A stretch of DNA of 21,076 bases from an uncultured Coriobacteriaceae bacterium (GCA_900539675.1 UQDJ01000032.1:1-21076); one strand, 5' to 3'; shown: positions 1 through 5,063, counted from the stretch's first letter. Program-made: numbers and translations. The notes: generated by a model from the letters alone, not told the origin.

Positions 1-658
1 GACACCAGAAGTACGAGCCAAAGCGCAGCTTGTACAAACCGATCCCATAACGATTGAAATTGCGCACAAAGGGGAAACGGCAGACACAGTGCATGAATAT
101 GTTTTGCCGGTATCTGAACGGCAAAAGGCAGATTTATTGGTGGCACTGCTGAAGGAAAAAGGTGGCGATCGTGTCATCGTGTTCACCAAAACAAAGCAAG
201 CTGCCGATTCATGTTCTCGTCGCCTACAGGAAGCGAACATTAAGTCAGATAGTATCCATGCCGATAAACCTCAAAGCAAGCGCGACAAGGCACTACGAAA
301 CTTTCGGGAAGGAAAAATTGATGTCCTGGTGGCCACTGATGTACTGGCACGCGGTATTGATGTAAACGACGTAAGCTACGTGGTGAACTATACCGTTCCC
401 GAATCGCCCGAAGATTACATTCATCGCATTGGACGTACGGGGCGTGCTGGCGAAAGTGGTGCTGCTTACACGTTTTTGTCTCCTGGTGAGCTACTCGCCT
501 TCCGTGACATTGAATATTACACGCATCATCTGCTTGAACCCTATGACGTAAAAGGATTTAAGTATTCACCCGACAGGCTGATTCCTAACCCTAAGCGCCC
601 AACCAAACGTGGCGTAAGCATTGGAGGAGCACGACGCTTATCGCTTCGCCGACGCTAA
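1..658 (+). CDS. DEAD-box ATP-dependent RNA helicase, C-terminal part (5' end outside window)
   Basis: The frame is open from base 2, so the gene starts upstream of the window; the stop is TAA at 656-658. The visible part is the second RecA-like domain. Motif IV appears as VIVFTKTK, motif V as ATDVLARGIDV, and motif VI as HRIGRTGRAG with its arginine fingers. These are typical of bacterial DEAD-box helicases (DeaD/RhlE/CshA group), which remodel RNA in ribosome assembly, mRNA decay or cold adaptation. The tail after the helicase core is short and ends in a basic run (RRLSLRRR), which may help RNA binding. The N-terminal Q motif and DEAD box are not visible, so the subfamily cannot be fixed. 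A tRNA-Asn gene follows about 160 bases downstream. Confidence 0.93.
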   Translation, partial: TPEVRAKAQLVQTDPITIEIAHKGETADTVHEYVLPVSERQKADLLVALLKEKGGDRVIVFTKTKQAADSCSRRLQEANIKSDSIHADKPQSKRDKALRNFREGKIDVLVATDVLARGIDVNDVSYVVNYTVPESPEDYIHRIGRTGRAGESGAAYTFLSPGELLAFRDIEYYTHHLLEPYDVKGFKYSPDRLIPNPKRPTKRGVSIGGARRLSLRRR

Positions 659-757
659 AGCAAGTTTCGGATCATTTCGAATCGTTTTTCTGTCAGGGCG
701 GTCAGGGCTGGTCAGATGCAAGTTTTCAGCCTGGTCGAAAAAAATGCAAAATAGTTC

Positions 758-785
758 TTGTCAAGTTCGACAGTTCGCGTATAAT
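758..785 (+). promoter_or_regulatory. Promoter of the tRNA-Asn gene
   Basis: A -35-like TTGTCA (758-763), a 16-base spacer and a perfect TATAAT (780-785) lie about 30 bases before the tRNA. This suggests a strong housekeeping sigma promoter. The short space before it (690-718) holds three imperfect copies of GTCAGGGCTG and nothing else that I recognise. Confidence 0.65.
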
Positions 786-815
786 TCTTTCTTGCGTCAG
801 AACTGACGAGCTTAT

Positions 816-890
816 TCCTCGGTAGCTCAATGGCAGAGCATCCGGCTGTTAACCGGAGGGTTGTAGGTTCGAGTCCTACCCGGGGAGCCA
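816..890 (+). tRNA. tRNA-Asn (anticodon GTT), CCA encoded
   Basis: The 75 bases fold as a full cloverleaf. The 7-bp acceptor stem pairs TCCTCGG with CCGGGGA and contains one G-U pair. The D arm is GCTC/GAGC. The anticodon stem is TCCGG/CCGGA around loop CTGTTAA, with anticodon GTT at 848-850. The T stem is GTAGG/CCTAC with loop TTCGAGT. The discriminator is G, followed by an encoded CCA. An accessory region begins soon after it, as is common next to tRNA genes, but I found no second copy of the tRNA 3' end at the far side of that region. Confidence 0.97.
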
Positions 891-900
891 GAGATTTTTC

Positions 901-928
901 AAACCCGCTTAGGCGGGTTTTTATTTTT
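901..928 (+). terminator. Rho-independent terminator after tRNA-Asn
   Basis: An 8-bp perfect stem, AAACCCGC/GCGGGTTT, with a 4-base loop is followed by a T-rich run (917-928). It sits ten bases after the tRNA CCA. Confidence 0.9.
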
Positions 929-1029
929 AGCCCATCCCTCATCCATTGCCATTCGATCAAGCTACCAAAATGCGACGCTCGTTAGTCACAAAATCATTCA
1001 GCTCCACTTAGGCGGGACGCCAATAAAAA

Positions 1030-1076
1030 TGCGCGGCATCGAAATCCTCCAGTTGTAGAGGGCAGCATGCCGCGCA
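1030..1076 (-). terminator. Strong hairpin, possible minus-strand terminator at the edge of the repeat array
   Basis: TGCGCGGCAT (1030-1039) pairs perfectly with ATGCCGCGCA (1067-1076). The loop can also pair CCTC (1046-1049) with GAGG (1058-1061). On the minus strand the stem is followed by TTTTTATT, as in a Rho-independent terminator, so it may stop transcription leaving the array leftwards. It lies 16 bases before the first 36-base repeat. The rest of 929-1091 shows no gene that I can support. Confidence 0.45.
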
Positions 1077-1091
1077 CTCAAATTATATCAG

Positions 1092-1127
1092 GTTTAACTA
1101 CGAACCAGTTTGTCACTGCTCCAAGTT
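1092..1127 (+). repeat. 36-base repeat, copy 1 (left end)
   Basis: Starts GTTTAACTAC; the centre is changed to GAACCAG and the last bases to CCAAGTT. First copy of the array. Confidence 0.8.
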
Positions 1128-1232
1128 CCATGAATAATTCAATGAAAACAGTTGCTCAGTTCGTACCATTTAAGGCACATGTGCTCCAGTTCACTCGATT
1201 AAAATATGATCAGGGTAACAGGAGGGCAAACA

Positions 1233-1547
1233 ATGTTCATAGTGCTAGGCTTAGGCTTTTTACTAGGATGCATCATATTTGTAGTTAGGTATTTCATCGT
1301 TGACTTTCCTACTGATGCACTACGCGAAGCGAAAGATAAAGCGTCGCAAGAGTATATAGAATTACAATGCAGCGACAACGCTACCGAGGAAGAAATAGAA
1401 GCGGCGCGAATTAAACACGAGAAATACACTAGAGCGTGGTTAGATAGCGCAACTAAACCGCCAATGAAAACAAGTACAAAAGTACTTATATTCTTTGCGA
1501 TTATATGGGCTATCAGTTGTTACATGGGCGCGCAAATTCCTGATTAA
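1233..1547 (+). CDS. Small two-helix membrane protein (hypothetical)
   Basis: This is a 104-residue protein. The ATG at 1233 is chosen over an upstream in-frame ATG because AGGAGGG lies 7 bases before it. It has an N-terminal hydrophobic segment (FIVLGLGFLLGCIIFVV, about residues 2-18), a charged and mostly helical middle (about 24-80, rich in Glu, Lys and Ala), and a second hydrophobic segment near the C-terminus (LIFFAIIWAISCYMGA, about 86-101). The topology would place the charged middle on one side of the membrane. The stop is only four bases before the next repeat, so the gene fills its cassette. I do not recognise a family. By its place in a toxin/immunity-like array it could be a membrane immunity protein, but that is inference only. 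Confidence 0.7.
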   Translation: MFIVLGLGFLLGCIIFVVRYFIVDFPTDALREAKDKASQEYIELQCSDNATEEEIEAARIKHEKYTRAWLDSATKPPMKTSTKVLIFFAIIWAISCYMGAQIPD

Positions 1548-1551
1548 GGGG

Positions 1552-1587
1552 CGTTGACTACTAGTCAGTTTGCCACTGCTCCAAAAC
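1552..1587 (+). repeat. 36-base repeat, copy 2
   Basis: The 5' end is changed (CGTTGACTAC); it ends CTGCTCCAAAAC. It directly abuts a truncated reading frame on its right side. Confidence 0.85.
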
Positions 1588-1657
1588 GCTCAAAATCCTA
1601 AAGAAGTACTTGCCATACACGTACGATGCATTCATCAAAATACTGAAAGGACTTTAA
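1588..1657 (+). pseudogene. 3' remnant of a toxin-like gene
   Basis: The frame starting at the repeat edge encodes LKILKKYLPYTYDAFIKI and a few more residues, ending at TAA 1655-1657, two bases before the next ATG. It has no start codon. The same C-terminal end, with about seven differences, closes the larger frameshifted reading frame at 4054-4539 on the other strand, also two bases before a homologous small gene. I therefore read this as the last 22-23 codons of a toxin whose body was lost at the repeat junction. The frame that fuses with the next gene is also open here, so a longer protein starting before 1660 is a less likely alternative. Confidence 0.55.
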
Positions 1658-1659
1658 TC

Positions 1660-1860
1660 ATGGAATGGAATGGTCAAGAGTTACTTGAAATGTCTAGACA
1701 ATATGCCAAGGCATTCCCAGACTCTGGCTGGGGAACAGAGGGCTGCGGCTTGACCCCTGATGAAGCATATGAACTCATGCAAAAGAGTATTGAAACGGGC
1801 CATGATTACCTAGAGGAATCCTTCCCGGATTATCCAGATTATCTATTATACGGAGCCTAA
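1660..1860 (+). CDS. Small acidic protein, putative immunity protein (copy A)
   Basis: This is a 66-residue acidic protein. It begins MEWNGQELLEM and carries the core FPDSGWGTEGCGLTPDEAYE. Its C-terminus is rich in Asp, Glu and Tyr (FPDYPDYLLYGA). The ATG at 1660 has GAAAGG upstream and starts two bases after the stop of the preceding toxin remnant, the usual spacing of toxin-immunity pairs. A paralogue lies on the opposite strand at 3851-4051 and is identical at 56 of 66 positions. The last 34 residues are the same and nine of the ten differences lie in residues 5-18. I do not recognise a named family. The immunity role rests on size, acidity and position. Confidence 0.75.
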   Translation: MEWNGQELLEMSRQYAKAFPDSGWGTEGCGLTPDEAYELMQKSIETGHDYLEESFPDYPDYLLYGA

Positions 1861-1886
1861 GCTCTAAAATACTGTAAACCCATTCT

Positions 1887-1920
1887 GAAAGCCATCCTTC
1901 AGGGCAGCTCAAAAACTTTG
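1887..1920 (+). terminator. Degenerate terminator shared with two other cassettes
   Basis: GAAAGCCATCCTTCAGGGCA continues into GCTC and an A-rich run. It aligns with the intact terminators at 3796-3823 (minus strand) and 5064-5089, but the second arm and T-run are damaged. It marks the end of homology with the other copy of the small acidic gene. Confidence 0.45.
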
Positions 1921-1933
1921 GTAATTAATTTAT

Positions 1934-2137
1934 TTATAAATTCATTCCACACCCTGTGGGCCACGTAAAATTTGGGTCATCAAAATTGATTAGCATACTT
2001 TCCATTTCTTTATAGTAATCAATAGCACCTTGCGGTGTGTCTTCTGTAGGTACGAAATTCGGGCTTAAATCATAGTTTTCGTCTTCGATCCATTTACGCC
2101 ACTTTTCGTATTCTGCTCGACCTTCGTCAGTGAACAA
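1934..2137 (-). CDS. Small acidic protein, putative orphan immunity protein
   Basis: This is a 67-residue protein starting at TTG (complement of 2135-2137). The rare start is supported by a strong AAGGAG about eight bases upstream. The sequence begins with a charged helix (EGRAEYEKWRKWIEDENYD) and is acidic overall, with WPTGCGMNL at the C-terminus. There are no membrane segments. It lies convergent to the small acidic gene at 1660-1860, with a degenerate terminator between them. Upstream, between this gene and the half repeat at 2209-2230, I see no toxin-like frame. I do not recognise the family. A free-standing immunity gene is the simplest reading in this setting, but this is inference. 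Confidence 0.7.
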   Translation of the reverse strand: MFTDEGRAEYEKWRKWIEDENYDLSPNFVPTEDTPQGAIDYYKEMESMLINFDDPNFTWPTGCGMNL

Positions 2138-2208
2138 AAGGTTTCTCCTTACCTACCGTTTTCCTTTAATCAATCTGAAATTGCTTTACCCTGCGCATCT
2201 GATCTACG

Positions 2209-2230
2209 CTGTTTGTCACTACTCTAAAGC
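2209..2230 (+). repeat. 36-base repeat, copy 3 (only the 3' part preserved)
   Basis: CTGTTTGTCACTACTCTAAAGC matches the 3' 22 bases of the consensus with four changes; the 5' part (2195-2208) is unrecognisable. It ends exactly 30 bases before the next copy. Confidence 0.7.
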
Positions 2231-2260
2231 TGGACGTAGACGGCGACCCCGCCTATCACG
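2231..2260. CRISPR. 30-base spacer-like interval between repeat copies 3 and 4
   Basis: The unique sequence between two repeats starts TGGACGTAGACGG and ends CCTATCACG. The length of 30 is the standard spacer length of many type II CRISPR arrays. I know of no match for it. Confidence 0.5.
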
Positions 2261-2296
2261 GTTTGACTACTGGTGAGTTTGTCGCTGTTCCAAAAC
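2261..2296 (+). repeat. 36-base repeat, copy 4
   Basis: Starts GTTTGACTAC and ends GTTCCAAAAC, with several changes in the middle (TGGTGAG, GTCGC). Confidence 0.85.
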
Positions 2297-2371
2297 TGAG
2301 ATTGGTATCATCAAGCCTTCGATCTCAATGCTCATTGAGTGGTTCGACGTAATGCACTGACAAGCCAGTGG

Positions 2372-2539
2372 TCACATACCTAGGTGGGTCCTCGCGGAAA
2401 GCATCAGTACATAAGCAGTCATCCCTTTCACGAATCTTACGTGACTTGCGAGTTCATGCATCAGAAGAACGAAAGCGACGCTCACGAGATACCTCAGTAA
2501 TGCGCCGCTTGTTAGATAGGCTACATTGTCCTGGTTCAT
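2372..2539 (-). CDS. Possible small hydrophobic protein (weak)
   Basis: This 55-codon frame starts MNQDNVAYLTSGALLRYLVS, has a hydrophobic centre (YLVSVAFVLLMHEL) and lies downstream of the 46-residue membrane protein on the same strand. There is no clear ribosome binding site. A frame of similar length is open on the other strand (2368-2541), so it may be chance. The stretch from 2297 to here holds nothing else that I can support. Confidence 0.25.
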   Translation of the reverse strand: MNQDNVAYLTSGALLRYLVSVAFVLLMHELASHVRFVKGMTAYVLMLSARTHLGM

Positions 2540-2572
2540 AGATGCGATCACAACGCAAACATGACCTAAGCA

Positions 2573-2713
2573 TTATTGCTCACGTTTAAACGATGCAAGT
2601 ATCACAAGAACACAGCCCACAACAAAGCAGAACAGAGTTGGTGTGTCAAATCCGTAAAGCAGTAAGAAGATAAAGGCAGCGATGAACATGCCGTTTGCTG
2701 CATACCCTAGCAT
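2573..2713 (-). CDS. Small two-helix membrane protein (hypothetical, 46 residues)
   Basis: The frame begins MLGYAANGMFIAAFIFLLLY and ends ASFKREQ. It holds two hydrophobic stretches (about residues 9-20 and 26-41) separated by GFDTPT, which fits a small helical hairpin membrane protein with a charged cytosolic tail. The ATG (complement of 2711-2713) follows a purine-rich AAGGGGGGAG, which supports translation. It lies inside the repeat-bounded interval 2297-2967, read towards the left repeat. I do not recognise a family. Proteins of this shape can be immunity proteins, holin-like toxins or orphan membrane peptides. Confidence 0.55.
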   Translation of the reverse strand: MLGYAANGMFIAAFIFLLLYGFDTPTLFCFVVGCVLVILASFKREQ

Positions 2714-2786
2714 CACAACCGCTCCCCCCTTACTTTGTTGCTGTGGTTATATTACACCGCGCTTATGTGTGGGGATGTCCCATACG

Positions 2787-2940
2787 TTACCCGCTCTTAT
2801 CTATTGTTCCCTTTATGCCAACTGGCGTTTTACACTCAGGTCTAGGATGATTATGCTTTGCTAGGCACTTATCATGACAGCACTGATTACACAGATCACC
2901 AGCTGCCACTAAGTTTGCCGCATGATAGGCAATATTCCAC
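2787..2940 (-). pseudogene. Frameshifted zinc-ribbon-like small protein
   Basis: A good Shine-Dalgarno (GGGGAGGAAG) precedes a GTG start (complement of 2938-2940) that reads VEYCLSCGKLSGSW and stops at once. The next frame continues with GDLCNQCCHDKCLAKHNHP and further to a stop at 2787-2789. Joined by a one-base shift near 2895-2900 they give two CxxC knuckles about ten residues apart, the spacing of a zinc ribbon. This is a broken small metal-binding protein, or a sequencing indel. No family can be named from so short a piece. Confidence 0.4.
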
Positions 2941-2967
2941 TACTTCCTCCCCTGCAAACAACAAGGG

Positions 2968-3003
2968 GTTTGACTACCAGCCAGTTTGTCACTGCTCCAA
3001 AAC
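2968..3003 (+). repeat. 36-base repeat, copy 5
   Basis: Differs from the majority form at one position (CAGCCAG instead of CAGTCAG). The GC-rich cassette begins immediately to its right. Confidence 0.9.
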
Positions 3004-3229
3004 CGTTCTCCTCGCCGTGCGGCTCGGCTCCCTCGCCCTCGACAGGCTTGTTCTCCTCTGCCATGTCGCCTCTGCTTCCCGCGCCGTGCGGCGCGCCCGG
3101 CTCGCCGTGCGGCTTGCCGATAACGTGTTCTGCGGTGCCGTGCGGCACCTCGCGGGAGATTGTCTTAGGGGCGTGAGATTTCGGCTCAGGGCACCCTTGC
3201 GGGGGCTTCTGCTTTGATGCTATTCGGCT
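3004..3229 (-). pseudogene. GC-rich, Pro/His/Gly-repeat coding fragment, cut at repeat copy 5
   Basis: This minus-strand frame has strongly G/C-biased third positions, unlike the neighbouring cassettes. It encodes a low-complexity stretch with PHG repeated four times (VPHGT, KPHGE, APHGA, EPHGE) and an acidic end EENKPVEGEGAEPHGEENG. It has no natural start after its upstream stop (3230-3232) and runs directly into the repeat at 3003, so both ends are ill-defined. It looks like the linker of a larger protein imported from a GC-richer relative. No domain is recognisable. Confidence 0.35.
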
Positions 3230-3390
3230 TCAGCCGGTCTTACGTCCTTGGCTTCGAACACAGCGTCATCGTATCTGTCCGGCCCTTCCAGAGTCTCGAA
3301 CTCGACCAGAAACGCCTCGCCGTCGTTGAACACTTCTAGGATATAGCCGGTGCGGCCATCGGAAAGTGTCACCTTATCAAGCTCTTTCAT
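3220..3390 (-). CDS. DUF4926-like small protein, putative immunity partner
   Basis: This is a 56-residue protein starting MKELDKVTLSDGRTGYILEV and ending EAKDVRPAEAE. The all-beta pattern (VTLSDGRTGYILEVFND..AFLVEF) resembles DUF4926 proteins, which are small SH3-like barrels. From memory, these are often encoded beside DUF6883-type genes. The ATG follows AGGAGGTG with good spacing. It sits 10 bases downstream of the truncated frame at 3401-3579, in the order toxin fragment then small partner. Codon use is GC-rich, matching that fragment and not the array around it, so both probably arrived together from a GC-richer relative. The family call is by eye and should be tested by a profile search. 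Confidence 0.65.
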   Translation of the reverse strand: MKELDKVTLSDGRTGYILEVFNDGEAFLVEFETLEGPDRYDDAVFEAKDVRPAEAE

Positions 3391-3400
3391 GCCGCACCTC

Positions 3401-3579
3401 CTACTCGTTGACGAAAATGCTAATCATCTTCATTTTACCGCCGTCCTTGTCGCGTATCCAGCCGACCTTCACCGTTGCGCTCTTTCCGTCCTTGCCGCCC
3501 ATCACCATGCGCGTGGTGAATCTGTCCCCGTGCGGTGTGGTGTCCTTGAACTCTGGCTCGTGGTCTGCGACGTACTCGT
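3401..3579 (-). pseudogene. 5'-truncated DUF6883-like / toxin-tip fragment
   Basis: The frame ends at TAG (complement of 3401-3403) and is open back into the repeat at 3580-3617, where it meets a stop; no start codon with a ribosome binding site exists. The surviving 59-60 residues include HEYVADHEPEFKDTTPHGDR, RMVMGGKDGKSATVKVGWI and a C-terminal ISIFVNE. The SATVKVGWIRD segment resembles the end of DUF6883 domains, which also occur as C-terminal tips of secreted polymorphic toxins; this is a match from memory. The 5' end coincides with repeat copy 6, as in the other cassettes. Confidence 0.5.
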
Positions 3580-3617
3580 GTTTGACTATCAGTCAGTTTG
3601 TCACACTGCTCCAAAAC
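3580..3617 (+). repeat. 36-base repeat, copy 6 (with a 2-base insertion)
   Basis: Majority sequence apart from CTATCAG and an AC duplication (GTCACACTG), giving 38 bases. Ends CTCCAAAAC. Confidence 0.9.
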
Positions 3618-3647
3618 ACGCGAACTTCGATCGTTCTGCATGCGCGG
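3618..3647. CRISPR. 30-base spacer-like interval between repeat copies 6 and 7
   Basis: A unique 30-base sequence (starts ACGCGAACTTCG, ends GCATGCGCGG) lies between an almost intact repeat and a repeat with a degenerate 3' end. A degenerate terminal repeat is also what the distal end of a CRISPR array looks like. Confidence 0.55.
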
Positions 3648-3683
3648 GTTTGACTACCAGTCAGTGTGTCACGGCTCCGTCCA
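3648..3683 (+). repeat. 36-base repeat, copy 7 (3' end degenerate)
   Basis: The first 18 bases are perfect, then GTGTGTCACGGCTCCG and loss of the AAAAC end. The following stretch to 3795 shows no gene. Confidence 0.8.
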
Positions 3684-3795
3684 TATACTTTTTCTTTCTA
3701 ATACCTAGGTTTGTTTGCGCGCTTCTCTGCGCGGAATAGGTGGGTTTTTCTCGCTATCCCAAGCAAGGACAAGGTATAAGAGGTGTCGCAAAGCA

Positions 3796-3823
3796 CTAAA
3801 AAGCCGCCACAAAGGACGGCTTT
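3796..3823 (-). terminator. Rho-independent terminator of the small acidic gene copy B
   Basis: On the minus strand, AAAGCCGTCC and TGGCGGCTTT pair around a TTTG loop and are followed by further T residues. It lies about 25 bases after the stop of the gene at 3851-4051. The same element occurs intact at 5064-5089 and degenerate at 1887-1920. Confidence 0.8.
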
Positions 3824-3850
3824 GAGAATTGGTTTACAGTATTTTAGAGC

Positions 3851-4051
3851 TTAGGCTCCGTATAATAGATAATCTGGATAATCCGGGAATGATTCCTCTA
3901 GGTAATCATGACCCGTTTCAATGCTCTTTTGCATGAGCTCGTATGCTTCATCAGGGGCCAAACCACAGCCCTCTGTTCCCCAGCCAGAATCTGGGAACGT
4001 CTCGCCGTATTTCTCGCACATTTCTACAAGTTCTTTGCTGTTCCATTCCAT
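3851..4051 (-). CDS. Small acidic protein, putative immunity protein (copy B)
   Basis: This is a 66-residue acidic protein starting MEWNSKELVEMCEKYGETF and ending FPDYPDYLLYGA. It is the paralogue of the gene at 1660-1860. They share 56 of 66 residues, and the differences are concentrated in the first 18. The ATG (complement of 4049-4051) starts two bases after the stop of the toxin-like frame at 4054-4539, with GAAAGG upstream, so translation is likely coupled. The homology between the two loci also covers the last codons of the toxin frame and the terminator region, but the two copies are in opposite orientation. No named family is recognised. An immunity function is inferred from context. 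Confidence 0.75.
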   Translation of the reverse strand: MEWNSKELVEMCEKYGETFPDSGWGTEGCGLAPDEAYELMQKSIETGHDYLEESFPDYPDYLLYGA

Positions 4052-4053
4052 CG

Positions 4054-4539
4054 CTAGAAGCCTTTCAGTATTTGGATGAATACATTGTACGTGTCTGGCA
4101 AGTACTTCTTTAGGGTTTTGAGTGCGTTGAGATTAGCCATTGTACATTCGAAAAAGTGGGCGAATGTCTCCGTGGATAGTTTTTCATATGCAACGTTCTA
4201 TCATCCCAGGAGTTTTTGGGTACCTAGGAGGTTGGGTCCTAACTCCACAATAGTCCATGTTCATTGTTCCACTAATCATATCGCTTAAACCGCCTATCTC
4301 ATTCGGTTCCTTCATGGACAAGTCGATGATCTCATGCGCCAGATGGCCTTTAGTCTCATTGCTGCTCTCGTATTTACTCTTATCGATCTTATTAAAAGAA
4401 GACGTACCTCCTTATGCACGGTAGCCCCAAGCTGTGCAATCCAGGATAGATGCTCTCCTTTGGTACCATTTCTATGATTGATGTAGTATCCGTATTCGTA
4501 GTAGAACATCTGATATGGTGTTTTGTCCTGACGATTGGA
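4054..4539 (-). pseudogene. Frameshifted orphan toxin C-terminal domain
   Basis: Three minus-strand frames join into one protein-like sequence that begins at the edge of repeat copy 8. Frame one reads GYYINHRNGTKGEHLSWIAQ. After a shift near 4405-4412, frame two reads SSNETKGHLAHEIIDLSM and NEIGGLSDMISG. After a second shift near 4195-4205, frame three reads AYEKLSTETFAHFFECTM and ends ILKGF, stop at 4054-4056. The last segment and the ETFAHFFE motif resemble ends of polymorphic-toxin tips that I recall, but I cannot name the family. There is no start codon of its own and a stop lies in the repeat, so the domain lacks its delivery part. The small acidic gene follows after two bases. At least two indels make it inactive unless they are sequencing errors. 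Confidence 0.6.
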
Positions 4540-4573
4540 GTTTAACTACCAGTCAGTTTGTCACTCTCCAAAG
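4540..4573 (+). repeat. 36-base repeat, copy 8 (2-base deletion)
   Basis: Starts GTTTAACTACCAGTCAG; GC is lost from CACTGCTCC; ends CCAAAGC. It is the junction for toxin-like fragments on both sides, one read leftwards and one rightwards. Confidence 0.88.
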
Positions 4574-4799
4574 CAAAAGATTTGATCCTGACTACTGCAT
4601 GGAGCAATATATCTAGAGGCTTTTAGATACTAATAACTCTCTTCCCCGCTACAAGTTGTTATTCCACCATGGATACTTAGAAGCAAAATATATACGGGAA
4701 GGATTACCACAGCGAGCGACACACGAAAAGACGAACAAGACGTATAATTATCAAAAAGTCGCAGAACAATGGATGGATGATAACAGAATTGAGATGTAA
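4574..4799 (+). pseudogene. Orphan toxin C-terminal fragment with an in-frame stop
   Basis: The frame begins at the repeat edge, reads KRFDPDYCMEQYI, meets TAG at 4614-4616, and continues RLLDTNNSLPRYKLLFHHGY, LEAKYIREGLPQRATHEKTN, KTYNYQKVAEQWMDDN, ending at TAA 4797-4799. Sense on both sides of the stop looks continuous. The HHGYLEAKYIREG...THEK...YNY pattern is like the end of nuclease or zincin tips in polymorphic toxins, by recollection only. It has no delivery domain. The last 23 bases overlap the start of the next gene (4777), as in many toxin-immunity pairs. Confidence 0.55.
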
Positions 4800-5037
4800 T
4801 GCTTACTTTCAAAAAATTGGGCAAGATGGTGACATCCTCCATTACGAATTTTTTATCGAAGACAGCAAGCATAAAAGAGGCGAGGTTTTGTTCGATATCA
4901 AAAAATGTGATGGAGAGATTACCGGAGAAAACAAGCAGCCATCCGCTGTTATGTATGCGAGCAAGTTAATTTCATCTCTTCAGGAACGCGTTAAGAAGAA
5001 TATTGATTTAGACAGTGGCTACGTTATGTGGTACTAA
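4777..5037 (+). CDS. Putative immunity protein (86 residues)
   Basis: This protein starts MITELRCNAYFQKIGQDGDI and ends DLDSGYVMWY. It has alternating beta-type segments followed by a helix near the C-terminus (MYASKLISSLQERVKKN). It has no signal peptide and no membrane segment, so it should be cytosolic, as immunity proteins for nuclease toxins are. The ATG at 4777 lies inside the 3' end of the preceding toxin-like frame, with GGATGG as a weak ribosome binding site, which suggests coupling. An intact terminator and the next repeat follow. I do not recognise a family; the call rests on position, size and overlap. Confidence 0.68.
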   Translation: MITELRCNAYFQKIGQDGDILHYEFFIEDSKHKRGEVLFDIKKCDGEITGENKQPSAVMYASKLISSLQERVKKNIDLDSGYVMWY

Positions 5038-5063
5038 CCAATAAAAATACAATGACTCATTCC

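Noticed and set aside
712..960. Minus-strand open frame across the tRNA-Asn containing RVGLEPTTLRLTAGCSAIEL
   Set aside because: This is the well-known false protein obtained by translating the antisense of a tRNA; no ribosome binding site.
979..1010. Possible very degenerate extra repeat (GTTAGTCAC ... CAGCTCCAC)
   Set aside because: Only short pieces match, with a gap; not distinguishable from chance.
1570..1659. Longer start (1570) for the small acidic gene at 1660
   Set aside because: The upstream part would begin inside the repeat; in the other copy the upstream reading is the end of a toxin-like frame with its own stop two bases before the ATG.
2858..3217. Plus-strand open frames in the GC-rich cassette
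   Set aside because: They are caused by high GC content; minus-strand frames have ribosome binding sites and recognisable partners.
4076..4288. Plus-strand open frame opposite the toxin-like pseudogene
   Set aside because: No ribosome binding site and no sensible protein; the minus-strand joined frame matches the remnant at 1588-1657.
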